The position numbers were made by a program, and so were the translations under genes. A stretch of 64,000 nt of DNA from NCBI RefSeq assembly GCF_900169265.1, contig NZ_FXYX01000002.1:62001-126000 (forward strand), read 5' to 3'. Source of the DNA: Brevibacterium iodinum ATCC 49514. GTDB taxonomy: Bacteria > Actinomycetota > Actinomycetes > Actinomycetales > Brevibacteriaceae. This document shows, piece after piece, positions 51,149 to 59,166 of the stretch (positions are counted from its first letter, which is position 1; every line of letters starts with the position of its first letter). Under the pieces are notes generated by a model that saw only the letters and a program-made list of their open reading frames with translations, did no database searches and was not told the DNA's origin.

Positions 51149-51907
51149 TCAGGCGCCGGTGGAGTGGAATCCGCCGTCGACGTGGATCATCTCGCCGGTA
51201 GTGGCGGGGAACCAGTCGGAGAGCAGGGCGACGATGGCCTTGCCGGCAGGAGTGGTGTCCTTCTGGTCCCAGCCCAGGGGTGCGCGGTCGCCCCACATGT
51301 CTTCGAGCGTTCCGAAGCCGGGGATGGAGGTTGCGGCGGTGGTCTTCAGCGGTCCGGCCGAGACGAGATTGACGCGCACGCCGTCTTCGCCGACGTACTT
51401 GGCGAGGTAGCGGGCGGTCGATTCGAAGGCGGCCTTGGCCACACCCATCCAGTCGTAGACCGGCCAGGAGATGGTCGCGTCGAAGGTCAGTCCGACGATT
51501 CCGGCGCCCTTGTTGAGCACGGGCTTCGCGGCCACGGCGATGGCCTTGAGCGAGTATGCGGAGACGTGGATGGCCGCGGACACGGAGTCCCAAGGCGTGT
51601 CGAGGAAGACTCCGCCGAGGGCGTCCTTCGGAGCGAAGGCGATGGCGTGGACGATTCCGTCGATATTGCCGCCAAGGCGCTCGGGCAGGGCCGCGAGGTC
51701 CTCTTCGTTCGTGGCGTCGAGTTCGATGACCTGCGGGGTCTCGGGCAGGCGTTCGGCGATCACCTGAGTGATCTTCATCTGGCGGCCGAAGCTCGAGAGG
51801 ATGACCTCGGCTCCCTGCTCCTGTGCGATACGGGCAGCGGCGAAGGCGATCGACGCCTCGGTGAGCACGCCGGTGACGAGAATGCGCTTTCCGTCAAGAA
51901 TTCCCAT
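51149..51907 (-). CDS. fabI: Enoyl-[acyl-carrier-protein] reductase FabI (InhA-like)
   Basis: 252-aa NADH-dependent reductase, the last step of the fatty-acid elongation cycle. The N-terminal dinucleotide site is GILDGKRILVTGVLTEASIAFAAA; catalytic YDWMGVAKAAFES (about 156-168; Tyr-x-x-x-x-x-x-Lys pattern) and substrate-loop GPLKTTAATSIPGF (about 190-203) place it with InhA. Isoniazid/triclosan target in this clade. AAAGGA precedes the ATG. Follows fabG by 147 bp; see the hairpins in between. Confidence 0.94.
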   Translation of the reverse strand: MGILDGKRILVTGVLTEASIAFAAARIAQEQGAEVILSSFGRQMKITQVIAERLPETPQVIELDATNEEDLAALPERLGGNIDGIVHAIAFAPKDALGGVFLDTPWDSVSAAIHVSAYSLKAIAVAAKPVLNKGAGIVGLTFDATISWPVYDWMGVAKAAFESTARYLAKYVGEDGVRVNLVSAGPLKTTAATSIPGFGTLEDMWGDRAPLGWDQKDTTPAGKAIVALLSDWFPATTGEMIHVDGGFHSTGA

Positions 51908-51989
51908 GGTGGTCCTTTCGAAAGGAAGGTGGTTGCGTGTGCATGACGCCGCTTCGGGCGGTGTCTCTGTATCGAAGTCTACGGGCTGT

Positions 51990-52038
51990 GGCCCGGCCGG
52001 GCCGCATCGTCTGCGGCCCAGGATCCGGTTGTAACCGG
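51990..52038 (-). other. Alternative hairpins between fabG and fabI
   Basis: Read in the fabG-to-fabI direction: CCGGTT/AACCGG (52025-52038), GGGCCGCA/TGCGGCCC (51999-52019, loop 5 nt) and a 14-nt palindrome GGCCCGGCCGGGCC (51990-52003). The last two overlap and cannot form together. Could attenuate fabI or be a simple internal terminator. Confidence 0.35.
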
Positions 52039-52054
52039 CCCAGCGCCGTCTGAG

Positions 52055-52765
52055 TCAGTGGCCCATCCCCAGTCCGCCGTCGACGGGGATGACGGCACCG
52101 GAGATGTAGGCGGCTTCGTCGGAGGCCATCCAGCGGACGACCTTGGCGACCTCAGCGGGTTCGGCGAACCGCTTGGCCGGGATGGTGGCGAGATATTCCT
52201 TCTGCTGCTTCTCGCTGAGCTCATCGGTCATGTCCGTGCGGATGAAGCCCGGGGCGACGACATTGGCGGTGATTCCGCGGGAGCCGATTTCACGGGTGAT
52301 GGAGCGGGCGAAGCCGACGAGACCGGCCTTCGACGCCGAGTAGTTCGCCTGACCGGGCACGCCGTAGAGACCCGACACGGAGGAGATGAGGACGATGCGG
52401 CCCTTCTTCGCACGGATCATCCCGGTGATTCCGCGCTTGACGGTGCGGAAGGCACCGGTGAGATTCGTTTTGATGACGGACTCGAATTCGTCATCGTTCA
52501 TCCGCATGAGCAGGTTGTCGGCGGTGATTCCCGCATTGGCCACGACGACCTCGACGGGACCGAGCTTCTCCTCGATCTCGGTGAACGCCCGATCGATCGA
52601 TTCGCTGTCGGTGACATCGGCGGCCACGGCCAGCGCTCCCTCCGGGGCCTGACCGTTGCGGGAGGTGACTGCCACCTTGTCCCCCTGGGCGAGGAATTCC
52701 TCGGCGATGGTGCGACCGATTCCGCGGTTGCCGCCGGTGACGAGGACTGTGCGTGGTTCTGACAC
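52055..52765 (-). CDS. fabG: 3-oxoacyl-[acyl-carrier-protein] reductase FabG
   Basis: 236-aa SDR of fatty-acid synthesis, NADPH-linked. VTGGNRGIGRTIAE (about 8-21), NAGIT (about 75-79), Ser in LISSVSG (about 123-129) and YSASKAG (about 140-146; Tyr, Lys) are all present. Start GTG 52765 has AGGAGA 5 nt upstream; the frame extends upstream to 52867 across the divergent promoter, which is not credible. Together with fabI it forms the conserved mycobacterial-type mabA-inhA pair (Rv1483-Rv1484). Confidence 0.95.
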   Translation of the reverse strand: MSEPRTVLVTGGNRGIGRTIAEEFLAQGDKVAVTSRNGQAPEGALAVAADVTDSESIDRAFTEIEEKLGPVEVVVANAGITADNLLMRMNDDEFESVIKTNLTGAFRTVKRGITGMIRAKKGRIVLISSVSGLYGVPGQANYSASKAGLVGFARSITREIGSRGITANVVAPGFIRTDMTDELSEKQQKEYLATIPAKRFAEPAEVAKVVRWMASDEAAYISGAVIPVDGGLGMGH

Positions 52766-52865
52766 GTTGGTCTCCTGTTGATCGACTGTGTTCTTCAAAC
52801 CTATCGTGGACAAACCTATCCTGTCCTTTAGCCGATGGATATGACTCTCACAAAGGACGAGTATC

Positions 52866-53423
52866 ATGTTTGGCAGTCATCGATCGAAGAGGGATATGGT
52901 CAGGCACGCTCAGCAGATCACAACGGCAGACACCGCCCTTGATGACGATATGCGGTCTCGGATCATCAAGTATTCGATCACCATGGGCATCAGGACGGTC
53001 TGCTTCGTGGCCGCCTATTTCGCTTTCGTCGCAGATATGCACATCCTCATGTGGATGTGCGTGGCAGGGGCGGTCGTCCTCCCCTACCCTGCGGTGATCT
53101 TCGCCAATGCGGGCCGTGAACGCACCCGAGATGATCGTTCCGCCCTTCTCGAACAGGCCCCGCTGACAGAGCTGCCGCCGGCGCGAGGTGAGACGATCTC
53201 CGGGGACACCCTCGGCGGAGAGACGGTCGATGACGAGACGGTCGACGACCCAGATCCCCGAGGCGGCTCCGATCCCCGAGGCGGCGCCCCTGACGCGACC
53301 GATCCAGGCGCGGATCACCGGCACGAAACGATCCGGGGCGAAACGATCCCGGGCGAAACGATTCCGGGTGAGACCATCCCCGGTGAGACCGTAGAAGACG
53401 AGGACAGGAGGGACCAGGTTTGA
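52866..53423 (+). CDS. DUF3099 family membrane protein with pentapeptide-repeat tail
   Basis: 185 aa. The N-terminal 95 residues contain two membrane helices (about 38-58 and 60-80), the DUF3099 family, function unknown. The C-terminal half is acidic and repetitive: GETIP-type pentapeptides around 108-122 and again four times in a row at 158-177 (DNA 53337-53396, 15-bp units), plus DPRGG twice (DNA repeats GATCCCCGAGGCGGC at 53253 and 53271). The tail is likely disordered and variable among strains. AAAGGA precedes the ATG. It overlaps the next gene by 4 bp (TTGA). Confidence 0.8.
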   Translation: MFGSHRSKRDMVRHAQQITTADTALDDDMRSRIIKYSITMGIRTVCFVAAYFAFVADMHILMWMCVAGAVVLPYPAVIFANAGRERTRDDRSALLEQAPLTELPPARGETISGDTLGGETVDDETVDDPDPRGGSDPRGGAPDATDPGADHRHETIRGETIPGETIPGETIPGETVEDEDRRDQV

Positions 53424-53632
53424 GCGAGCAGCTGCAGTGTTCCGCGAAGGAATGCCGGGCGTTCGCAACCCGCGCCCTGCTGTGGAACAATCCCCGCGTC
53501 CACACTCCCGAGCGGAAGAAGACGTGGTTGGCCTGCGATGAGCACCTCGACTATCTGCGCGACTTCCTGACTCTGCGCGACTTCTTCATCACCGACGTCT
53601 CCGTCGACGAGATTCCGGAGGACGCAGGTTGA
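53420..53632 (+). CDS. Small Cys/His-rich protein
   Basis: 70 aa, no confident family. CSAKECRAFATRALLWNNPRVHTPERKKTWLACDEHLDYL (residues 7-46, by position) holds Cys7, Cys12 and Cys39 plus two His, a pattern suited to one zinc ion. The start is TTG at 53420 (TTGA overlapping the DUF3099 stop) with AGGAGG upstream. Relatives lie next to surf1 in Micrococcales; some databases call them acetone carboxylase, which the sequence does not support. Confidence 0.7.
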   Translation: MSEQLQCSAKECRAFATRALLWNNPRVHTPERKKTWLACDEHLDYLRDFLTLRDFFITDVSVDEIPEDAG

Positions 53633-54531
53633 GCCGCTATTCCTTCCTCTTCTCCGCACGCTGGCTCAAATACATCGCCATGGCGATCATCGTCATCATC
53701 GCCTGCGTGTTCCTCGCCCTATGGCAGAAAGACCGCCGCGATCAGCGGGAGCAGGAGATCGCGACGATCACCGCGAACTACTCCGCCGACCCCGTCGACA
53801 TCACCTCGGTGCTCTCGACACCGAATTCGACGCTGGAGACCACCGATGAGTGGACCCAGGTGGAGCTGACCGGAGAGTTCTCCGACGAGGACACCGTCCT
53901 CGCACGCAATCGCACGGTCGAAGACGAACCCGGCTTCTATGTGGTGACTCCGTTCGAGATCAGCGGCGGTTCGACGATCGCCGTCGTCCGCGGCTTCACT
54001 GCCGAACAGGATGCCGTGCCGCCGGCTCCCCAGGGTGAGCAGACCGTCGTCGCTCACCTGCGTCCTGCTCAGGACGGGTCCGAGGATGAGAACCCGAAGG
54101 GACTCATCAAGGCCATCGATCCCGCACGGATTCCGGGAATGGACGATGCCTATTCGCATGTCTACGTCGAGGCGTCACCGGCCGAGACGGGCGGCTCCCC
54201 GGAAGAGGGACTGACCCCGCTGCCGATGCCCGAGCTCGACCCGGGCAACCACCTGTCCTATATGCTCCAGTGGTTCGCCTTCGGAATCATGATCATCATC
54301 GCCGTGGTCATCTCGGCCCGTCGTGAGCGCAAGGCCGCCGCCGAGGCGGTCGAGCACGGCTCTGCCGACAGCGAAATGGTCGTCATCGACAAGGCCGCCC
54401 TCGACGCGGGTGCGAAGATCAGTCAGCCCGGCAGTCGCTATGGCCGCAACCGCTGGGCCTCGCCCACCGTGCGCGGGCAGGCCGAAGCCGATGAGGATGC
54501 CCTGTTCGAGGAGCGCTTCCGCTCTCAGTGA
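53629..54531 (+). CDS. surf1: SURF1 family cytochrome oxidase biogenesis protein
   Basis: 300 aa. Transmembrane helix near the N-terminus (about 12-32), an extracytoplasmic domain (about 40-215) with LARNRTVEDEPGFYVVTPFEI (by position) typical of SURF1, and a second helix near 215-232 (YMLQWFAFGIMIIIAVVIS). A cytosolic C-terminal tail (about 235-300) is an actinobacterial extension. Helps assemble heme a into cytochrome c oxidase (known for the family). Start is TTG 53629, overlapping the previous stop (TTGA), with GGAGG upstream. Confidence 0.9.
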   Translation: MSRYSFLFSARWLKYIAMAIIVIIACVFLALWQKDRRDQREQEIATITANYSADPVDITSVLSTPNSTLETTDEWTQVELTGEFSDEDTVLARNRTVEDEPGFYVVTPFEISGGSTIAVVRGFTAEQDAVPPAPQGEQTVVAHLRPAQDGSEDENPKGLIKAIDPARIPGMDDAYSHVYVEASPAETGGSPEEGLTPLPMPELDPGNHLSYMLQWFAFGIMIIIAVVISARRERKAAAEAVEHGSADSEMVVIDKAALDAGAKISQPGSRYGRNRWASPTVRGQAEADEDALFEERFRSQ

Positions 54532-54554
54532 GCCGATCAGCCGAGTGAGGCCGA

Positions 54555-54581
54555 CCGGCTCAGCCGAGCGCGATGAGCCGG
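54555..54581. terminator. Hairpin between convergent surf1 and ABC-F genes
   Basis: CCGGCTCA / TGAGCCGG, 8 bp with an 11-nt loop, in a stretch with several AGCCGA repeats. It ends 1 bp before the ABC-F stop codon. Confidence 0.5.
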
Positions 54582-54582
54582 C

Positions 54583-56181
54583 TCAGGCGAGCGTGACGAG
54601 ATCGAGGTACGTGTCGTTCCACAGGTCCTCGTCGCCGTCGGGCAGCAACAGCACCCGGTCGGGATCGAGCGCGGACACCGCACCCTCATCGTGGGTGACG
54701 AGCACGATCGCACCTTCATAGCGGCGGATCGCCGAGAGGATCTCCTCGCGGGAGGCCGGATCGAGGTTGTTCGTCGGCTCGTCGAGCAGCAGCACATTCG
54801 CGCTCGAGACCACGAGGGTGGCCAGAGCCAGACGTGTCTTCTCGCCTCCGGAGAGGACCCCGGCAGGTTTGTGCACATCGTCACCGCTGAAGAGGAACGA
54901 ACCGAGCACATTGCGCACCGCGGTGTCATCGAGATGCGGAGAGTTCCGCTTCATGTTCTCCAGCACTGTGCGCTCGAGGTCGAGGGTCTCATGCTCCTGC
55001 GCGTAGTAGCCGAGCTTGAGGCCGTGTCCGGGCACGACTTCTCCGGAGTCGGGTTCGTCGAGTCCGGCGAGCAGACGCAGCAGCGTCGTCTTTCCGGCGC
55101 CGTTGTAGCCGAGTACGACGACTCGTGTGCCCTTGTCGATGGCGAGATCGACACCGGTGAACACCTCGGTCGAACCGAAGCTGCGAGAGAGTCCCTCGGC
55201 CGTCAGCGGCACACGTCCGCAGTCGGCCGGGGCCGGGAAGCGCAGATTCGCAACCTTCTCCGTGGCGCGTTCGTCCTCGAGACCGGCGAGCAGACGGTCG
55301 GCGCGCTTGGCCATCTGCTGGGCGGCGACGGTCTTCGTCGCCTTCGCCATCATCTTGTTCGCCTGAGCGTTGAGCGCCGCGGCCTTCTTCTCGGCATTGG
55401 CACGTTCGCGGCGGCGACGCCGCTCATCGTCCTCACGCTGTTTGAGGTAGAGCCGGTAGCCCATCGAATAGATGTCGATGGTCTGACGGGTGGCGTCGAG
55501 GAAGAAGACCTTGTTGACCACTTCGTCGATGAGATCGAGGTCGTGGCTGATGATGATCAGACCACCGGAGTAGGCCTTGAGATGGTCGCGCAGCCACAGC
55601 ACGGATTCGGCGTCGAGGTGGTTCGTCGGCTCATCGAGGATCATCGTATCCGGGGCCGAGAACAGGATCCGGGCGAGTTCCACACGGCGGCGCTGACCGC
55701 CTGAGAGCGTCCCGATCTCCTGGCTGATCAGTGCCTCGTCGAGTCCGAGGTTCGCGGCGATCGCGAAGGCTTCGGATTCGGCTGCATAGCCGCCGGCGGC
55801 TATGAACTCCGCTTCGATGCGCGGGTAGCGGTCGATGGCCTTCGTCGCCACCTTCTCATCCGGTGAGGCCATCTGCCGTTCGGCCTTGCGCAGACGCTTG
55901 ACGACGACGTCGAGGTCGCGCACCGAGAGGATGCGTTCCATGCCGGTGGCGGTGAGGTCGCCGCTGCGCGGGTCCTGCGGCAGATAGCCGACGGTGCCGG
56001 AGATCGACACGGATCCGGATTGGGCCGGGTGTCCTCCCATGATCACCTTGGTCAGGGTCGTCTTGCCGGCGCCGTTGCGGCCGACGAGACCGACTCGGTC
56101 GCCCTTGTCGACGCGGAAGGACACCTCGGACATGAGGGTGCGGGCGCCGACGGCGACTTCGAGGCCGGAGGCCTGAATCAT
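54583..56181 (-). CDS. ABC-F family ribosomal translation factor
   Basis: 532 aa with two ABC domains and no membrane segment. First domain: VGRNGAGKTTLTKV (about 33-46) and LSGGQRRRVELARIL (about 159-173); linker (about 240-310, Arg/Lys/Ala-rich, the P-site tRNA interaction motif); second domain: LGYNGAGKTTLLRL (about 350-363) and LSGGEKTRLALATLV (about 437-451), with both Walker B ending LDEPTNNL or LDEPTNHL. Acts on stalled or antibiotic-bound ribosomes in the family. Overlaps the rnhA stop by 4 bp. Confidence 0.93.
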   Translation of the reverse strand: MIQASGLEVAVGARTLMSEVSFRVDKGDRVGLVGRNGAGKTTLTKVIMGGHPAQSGSVSISGTVGYLPQDPRSGDLTATGMERILSVRDLDVVVKRLRKAERQMASPDEKVATKAIDRYPRIEAEFIAAGGYAAESEAFAIAANLGLDEALISQEIGTLSGGQRRRVELARILFSAPDTMILDEPTNHLDAESVLWLRDHLKAYSGGLIIISHDLDLIDEVVNKVFFLDATRQTIDIYSMGYRLYLKQREDDERRRRRERANAEKKAAALNAQANKMMAKATKTVAAQQMAKRADRLLAGLEDERATEKVANLRFPAPADCGRVPLTAEGLSRSFGSTEVFTGVDLAIDKGTRVVVLGYNGAGKTTLLRLLAGLDEPDSGEVVPGHGLKLGYYAQEHETLDLERTVLENMKRNSPHLDDTAVRNVLGSFLFSGDDVHKPAGVLSGGEKTRLALATLVVSSANVLLLDEPTNNLDPASREEILSAIRRYEGAIVLVTHDEGAVSALDPDRVLLLPDGDEDLWNDTYLDLVTLA

Positions 56182-56876
56182 TCTGTCTCCAAACTGCGGC
56201 CGATGAGTTCGGCCAGAAATTCTTGGGGGTGGATGCCGCGGGCCTGGGCCCGGGCGACGAGGTCATCTGCGACTGAGGACGGCACAACGCAGGACACGAC
56301 AGTGGTGTCTAACCCGGCGGCTGCGGTCACGGGCGCGACGGAAACATCGTCCTGAGCAACAGGTTTCGTCGAATCGTCTGCCGGTTCGCCCGCCGTCGCG
56401 GTCGACGTCCCCGCGGGGACGTATCCGGGGCCTTCCGGCACGGGCGTGCCCTTCTGGAAGGCGGTGGCTGCCGCGCGGGCGCGAACGTCGGCAGCCTCAT
56501 TGAGTTCGTGGTGGTTGTGTCCTTTGACCCATTCGAACTCGACCGTCCGCCCGCTCAGTGCCTCATCGAGAGACGCTAAGAGGTCCTTGTTGAGGACTTC
56601 TTTTCCATCGGCCTTCTTCCACCCTTTGCGTTTCCACCCCGGCATCCATTTGGTCAGAGCGTTGATGACGTACTGCGAATCACAGTATATCTTCAGTTCG
56701 TCGTCGCTGTCCGCGGTCGACCGGAGCAGGTCGAGGACGGCCATGAGCTCACCGCGGTTGTTCGTCGCGTTCTTCCACCCGCCGGCGTGCCAGGAGGTGT
56801 CGTCGATGTACCAGGCCCACCCGGCGGGTCCGGGGTTGCCGAGCGCGGATCCGTCGGCGGCAGCGATGATCGTCAA
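56178..56876 (-). CDS. rnhA: Ribonuclease HI with C-terminal ribbon-helix-helix-like segment
   Basis: 232 aa. Residues 1-140 are a complete RNase H1: Asp8 (AADGSALGNPGPAGWAWY), Glu43 (NNRGELMAV), Asp66 (CDSQYV) and Asp130 (NEAADVRA) are the metal ligands. A Pro/Thr/Asp linker (about 143-190) leads to TTVVSCVVPSSVADDLVARAQARGIHPQEFLAELIGRSLE (191-230, by position), a strand-helix-helix pattern like ribbon-helix-helix DNA-binding proteins. Start is TTG 56876 with AAGGAG 5 nt before it; GTG 56912 would add 12 unconserved residues. 4-bp overlap with the ABC-F gene. Confidence 0.9.
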   Translation of the reverse strand: MTIIAAADGSALGNPGPAGWAWYIDDTSWHAGGWKNATNNRGELMAVLDLLRSTADSDDELKIYCDSQYVINALTKWMPGWKRKGWKKADGKEVLNKDLLASLDEALSGRTVEFEWVKGHNHHELNEAADVRARAAATAFQKGTPVPEGPGYVPAGTSTATAGEPADDSTKPVAQDDVSVAPVTAAAGLDTTVVSCVVPSSVADDLVARAQARGIHPQEFLAELIGRSLETE

Positions 56877-56989
56877 TGGTTCTCCTTGGAAAGTCGGATT
56901 CCATTCTTTCACGCCGCTCTCGGGTTCTCGGTCCGCGGGGCGGTGATCTCCGCGACCCTGCCCAAGGACGATGGCCGGATCGGACGACA

Positions 56990-57036
56990 ATCGCCGAGGC
57001 GGGGCTGACTTTCTCAGGTCGCCCCACCTCGGCGAT
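56990..57036 (-). terminator. Terminator at the end of the suf operon
   Basis: 16-bp stem (56990-57005 with 57021-57036, one mismatch) with a 15-nt loop, 56 bp after the sufT stop and before rnhA. Confidence 0.7.
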
Positions 57037-57091
57037 GGTGTTCGTCTGCGTTCCCGAGGGACGCGGACAACCGAACGTCGTCGGTGTCGGA

Positions 57092-57427
57092 TCAGATGTT
57101 GAATCCGAGGGCGCGCATCTGTTCGCGGCCGTCCTCGGTGATCTTCTCCGGACCCCACGGCGGCATCCATACCCAGTTGATCCGGTAGGCCGGCACGATT
57201 CCCTCGAGCGACTGTGCGGTCTGGTCCTCGATGACGTCGGTCAGCGGGCAGGCCGCCGAGGTCAGGGTCATCTCGATCACGGCGGTGCCGTCGTCTTCGA
57301 CCGAGAGTCCGTACACGAGGCCGAGATCGACGATGTTGACACCGAGCTCGGGATCGACGACGTCCATCATCGCCTCGCGCACTTCGTCGACGCTGGCATT
57401 CTGCGGTGCGTCAATGACTTCAGGCAT
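57092..57427 (-). CDS. sufT: Metal-sulfur cluster assembly factor SufT (DUF59/MIP18)
   Basis: 111-aa Fe-S maturation factor. The conserved segments DVVDPELGVNIVDLGLVYGL (about 22-41) and MTLTSAACPLTDVIEDQ (about 53-69; conserved Cys60) are there, and the family's usual C-terminus WDPPWGPEKI appears as WMPPWGPEKI. Start ATG 57427 is 8 bp inside the end of sufU, so it is coupled. Last gene of the suf operon. Confidence 0.93.
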   Translation of the reverse strand: MPEVIDAPQNASVDEVREAMMDVVDPELGVNIVDLGLVYGLSVEDDGTAVIEMTLTSAACPLTDVIEDQTAQSLEGIVPAYRINWVWMPPWGPEKITEDGREQMRALGFNI

Positions 57428-57899
57428 TGTGTTTCTCCTCACGAGCTGCTTGTGCTTGGTTGAGTGCGTCCTTGAACGCCATCCATGCCAGGAGAGCGCA
57501 TTTGATCCTGGCCGGGAATTTCGACACTCCGGTGAACGCCGCGGCGTCCCCGAGAATCGACTCATCCGCCTCCATTGTCCCACGTGAATGCATGAGTTCG
57601 TGGAACGCGCCTTCGATCTCGAGCATCTGCGCGACGGAGGATTCGGCGGCCAGCTCCGACAGCACCGAGGCCGAGGCCATCGAGATCGAACAGCCGTCGC
57701 CGGTCCACCGCACCGCGATCGTGCCGTCCTCACGCAGTTCGGTCTCGAGCTCGATCTCATCGCCGCACGTCGGGTTCACCTGATGCGAATATCCGTGCGG
57801 TGACTCTGCGGCGTCACGGAGCAGTTCGGTGTTGCCGATGCGTGCCCGCGACTGGTCGAGGATCACCTGTTGGTAGAGCTGCTGCATCTGAGTGCTCAT
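57420..57899 (-). CDS. sufU: SufU sulfur-transfer/scaffold protein
   Basis: 159-aa IscU-like protein. Zinc ligands of SufU: Cys45 and Asp47 (NPTCGDEI), Cys70 (GDGCSIS) and Cys134 (RIKCALLAW). In Bacillus, SufU takes the persulfide from SufS and hands it on to SufBCD. Starts at ATG 57899, 16 nt after the sufS stop. The frame open upstream to 58244 lies inside sufS. Length and motifs are normal. Confidence 0.95.
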   Translation of the reverse strand: MSTQMQQLYQQVILDQSRARIGNTELLRDAAESPHGYSHQVNPTCGDEIELETELREDGTIAVRWTGDGCSISMASASVLSELAAESSVAQMLEIEGAFHELMHSRGTMEADESILGDAAAFTGVSKFPARIKCALLAWMAFKDALNQAQAAREEKHNA

Positions 57900-57915
57900 T
57901 GGTTCGCTCCCTTCC

Positions 57916-59166
57916 TCAGCCGACTCCGAAGAAGGGCCGCACTTCCGCCAGAGTAGAAAGGAAGCGGGTGCAGTCTTCGACGTTGTTGTACAGGTACGTG
58001 CTCGCCCGCGTCGAGGCGGTGACCCCGAAGCGGCGGTGCAGCGGCTGAGCGCAGTGGTGGCCCACCCGCACGGCGATGCCCTGCGAGTCGAGATACTGTC
58101 CGACATCGTGGGCGTGCACGCCGTCGACGTCGAAGGCCACGGTTCCGATCCGGTCTTCGGCCTCGCCGAGGATGCGGATTCCGGGGATCTGGCCGATCCC
58201 GTCGAGGAGGACTCGGGCGAGTTCCTTCTCATGCTCGAGAACATTGTCCAGCCCCACCTCGGTGAGGTATCCGATCGCTGTCGCGAAAGCCGCCACCTCG
58301 GCGACCGGCTGAGTGCCGGCCTCGAACCGCTGCGGAGCGGGCATGAACTCGGTCTCCTCCATGGTCACCGTGGTGATCATGGATCCGCCGGTGAGCACCG
58401 GCGGCAGAGCGTCGAGCAGTTCGGACTTGCCCCACAGCACACCCAGACCGGTGGGGCCGAGTGCCTTATGAGCGGAGAAAGCGGCGAAGTCGACGTCGAG
58501 GTCGACGAAGTCCACAGGCATATGCGGAACGGACTGGCAGGCGTCGAGCACGACGTAGGCTCCGACGGCGCGGGCCCGGTCCACGAGGCGGTCGACCGGG
58601 TTGATCGTGCCGAGGACGTTGGAGACGTGCGTGAACGCGAGCACCTTCGTCGATTCGTCGACGATCGTGTCGAGATCGGTCAGATCGAGTTCACCGGAGT
58701 CAGTGACCGGCAGCCAGCGCAGCTGTGCTCCCGTGGAGGCAGCCAGCTGCTGCCACGGCACGAGATTCGCATGGTGCTCCATCTCGGTGACGACGATCGA
58801 GTCACCGGGGGCGAGGGCGAAACGCTCTGCGTCGTCTCCCCCGAAGCCATGGCTGGCCCGATCCATGCCGAGGGCCACGATGTTGAGCGCCTCGGTCGCA
58901 TTCTTCGTCCAGCACACCTGGTCCGGTGTCCCGCCGACGAGTCCGGCAGCGGCGATCCGACCGTTCTCGAAGGCGTCCGTGGCCTCGACGGCCAGGGAGT
59001 GCGCGCCTCGGTGGACGGCGGCGTTGCGCTGTTGGAAGTACTCGACGAAGGTGTCGATGACGCACTGCGGCTTCTGCGATGTCGCTCCCGAATCGAGATA
59101 CGACAGCGGCGACTCCCCGACCCTCACATCGAGGATCGGGAAGTCGCCCCTCAGACGTGAGAACAT
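57916..59166 (-). CDS. sufS: Cysteine desulfurase SufS
   Basis: 416-aa PLP enzyme that removes sulfur from cysteine. PLP lysine Lys234 (SAHKALGPTG), catalytic Cys372 (VGHHCAQPLH) and His of VTEMEHHANLVPW (about 127-139). The short loop around Cys372 is the group II SufS type that needs SufU. Start ATG 59166 shares one base with the sufC stop (TGATG). PLP for this enzyme could come from pdxK elsewhere in the window. Confidence 0.96.
   Translation of the reverse strand: MFSRLRGDFPILDVRVGESPLSYLDSGATSQKPQCVIDTFVEYFQQRNAAVHRGAHSLAVEATDAFENGRIAAAGLVGGTPDQVCWTKNATEALNIVALGMDRASHGFGGDDAERFALAPGDSIVVTEMEHHANLVPWQQLAASTGAQLRWLPVTDSGELDLTDLDTIVDESTKVLAFTHVSNVLGTINPVDRLVDRARAVGAYVVLDACQSVPHMPVDFVDLDVDFAAFSAHKALGPTGLGVLWGKSELLDALPPVLTGGSMITTVTMEETEFMPAPQRFEAGTQPVAEVAAFATAIGYLTEVGLDNVLEHEKELARVLLDGIGQIPGIRILGEAEDRIGTVAFDVDGVHAHDVGQYLDSQGIAVRVGHHCAQPLHRRFGVTASTRASTYLYNNVEDCTRFLSTLAEVRPFFGVG

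Noticed and set aside
57892..59160. A 422-codon plus-strand frame opposite sufS
   Set aside because: Shadow of sufS, in which the PLP lysine and catalytic cysteine are in place.
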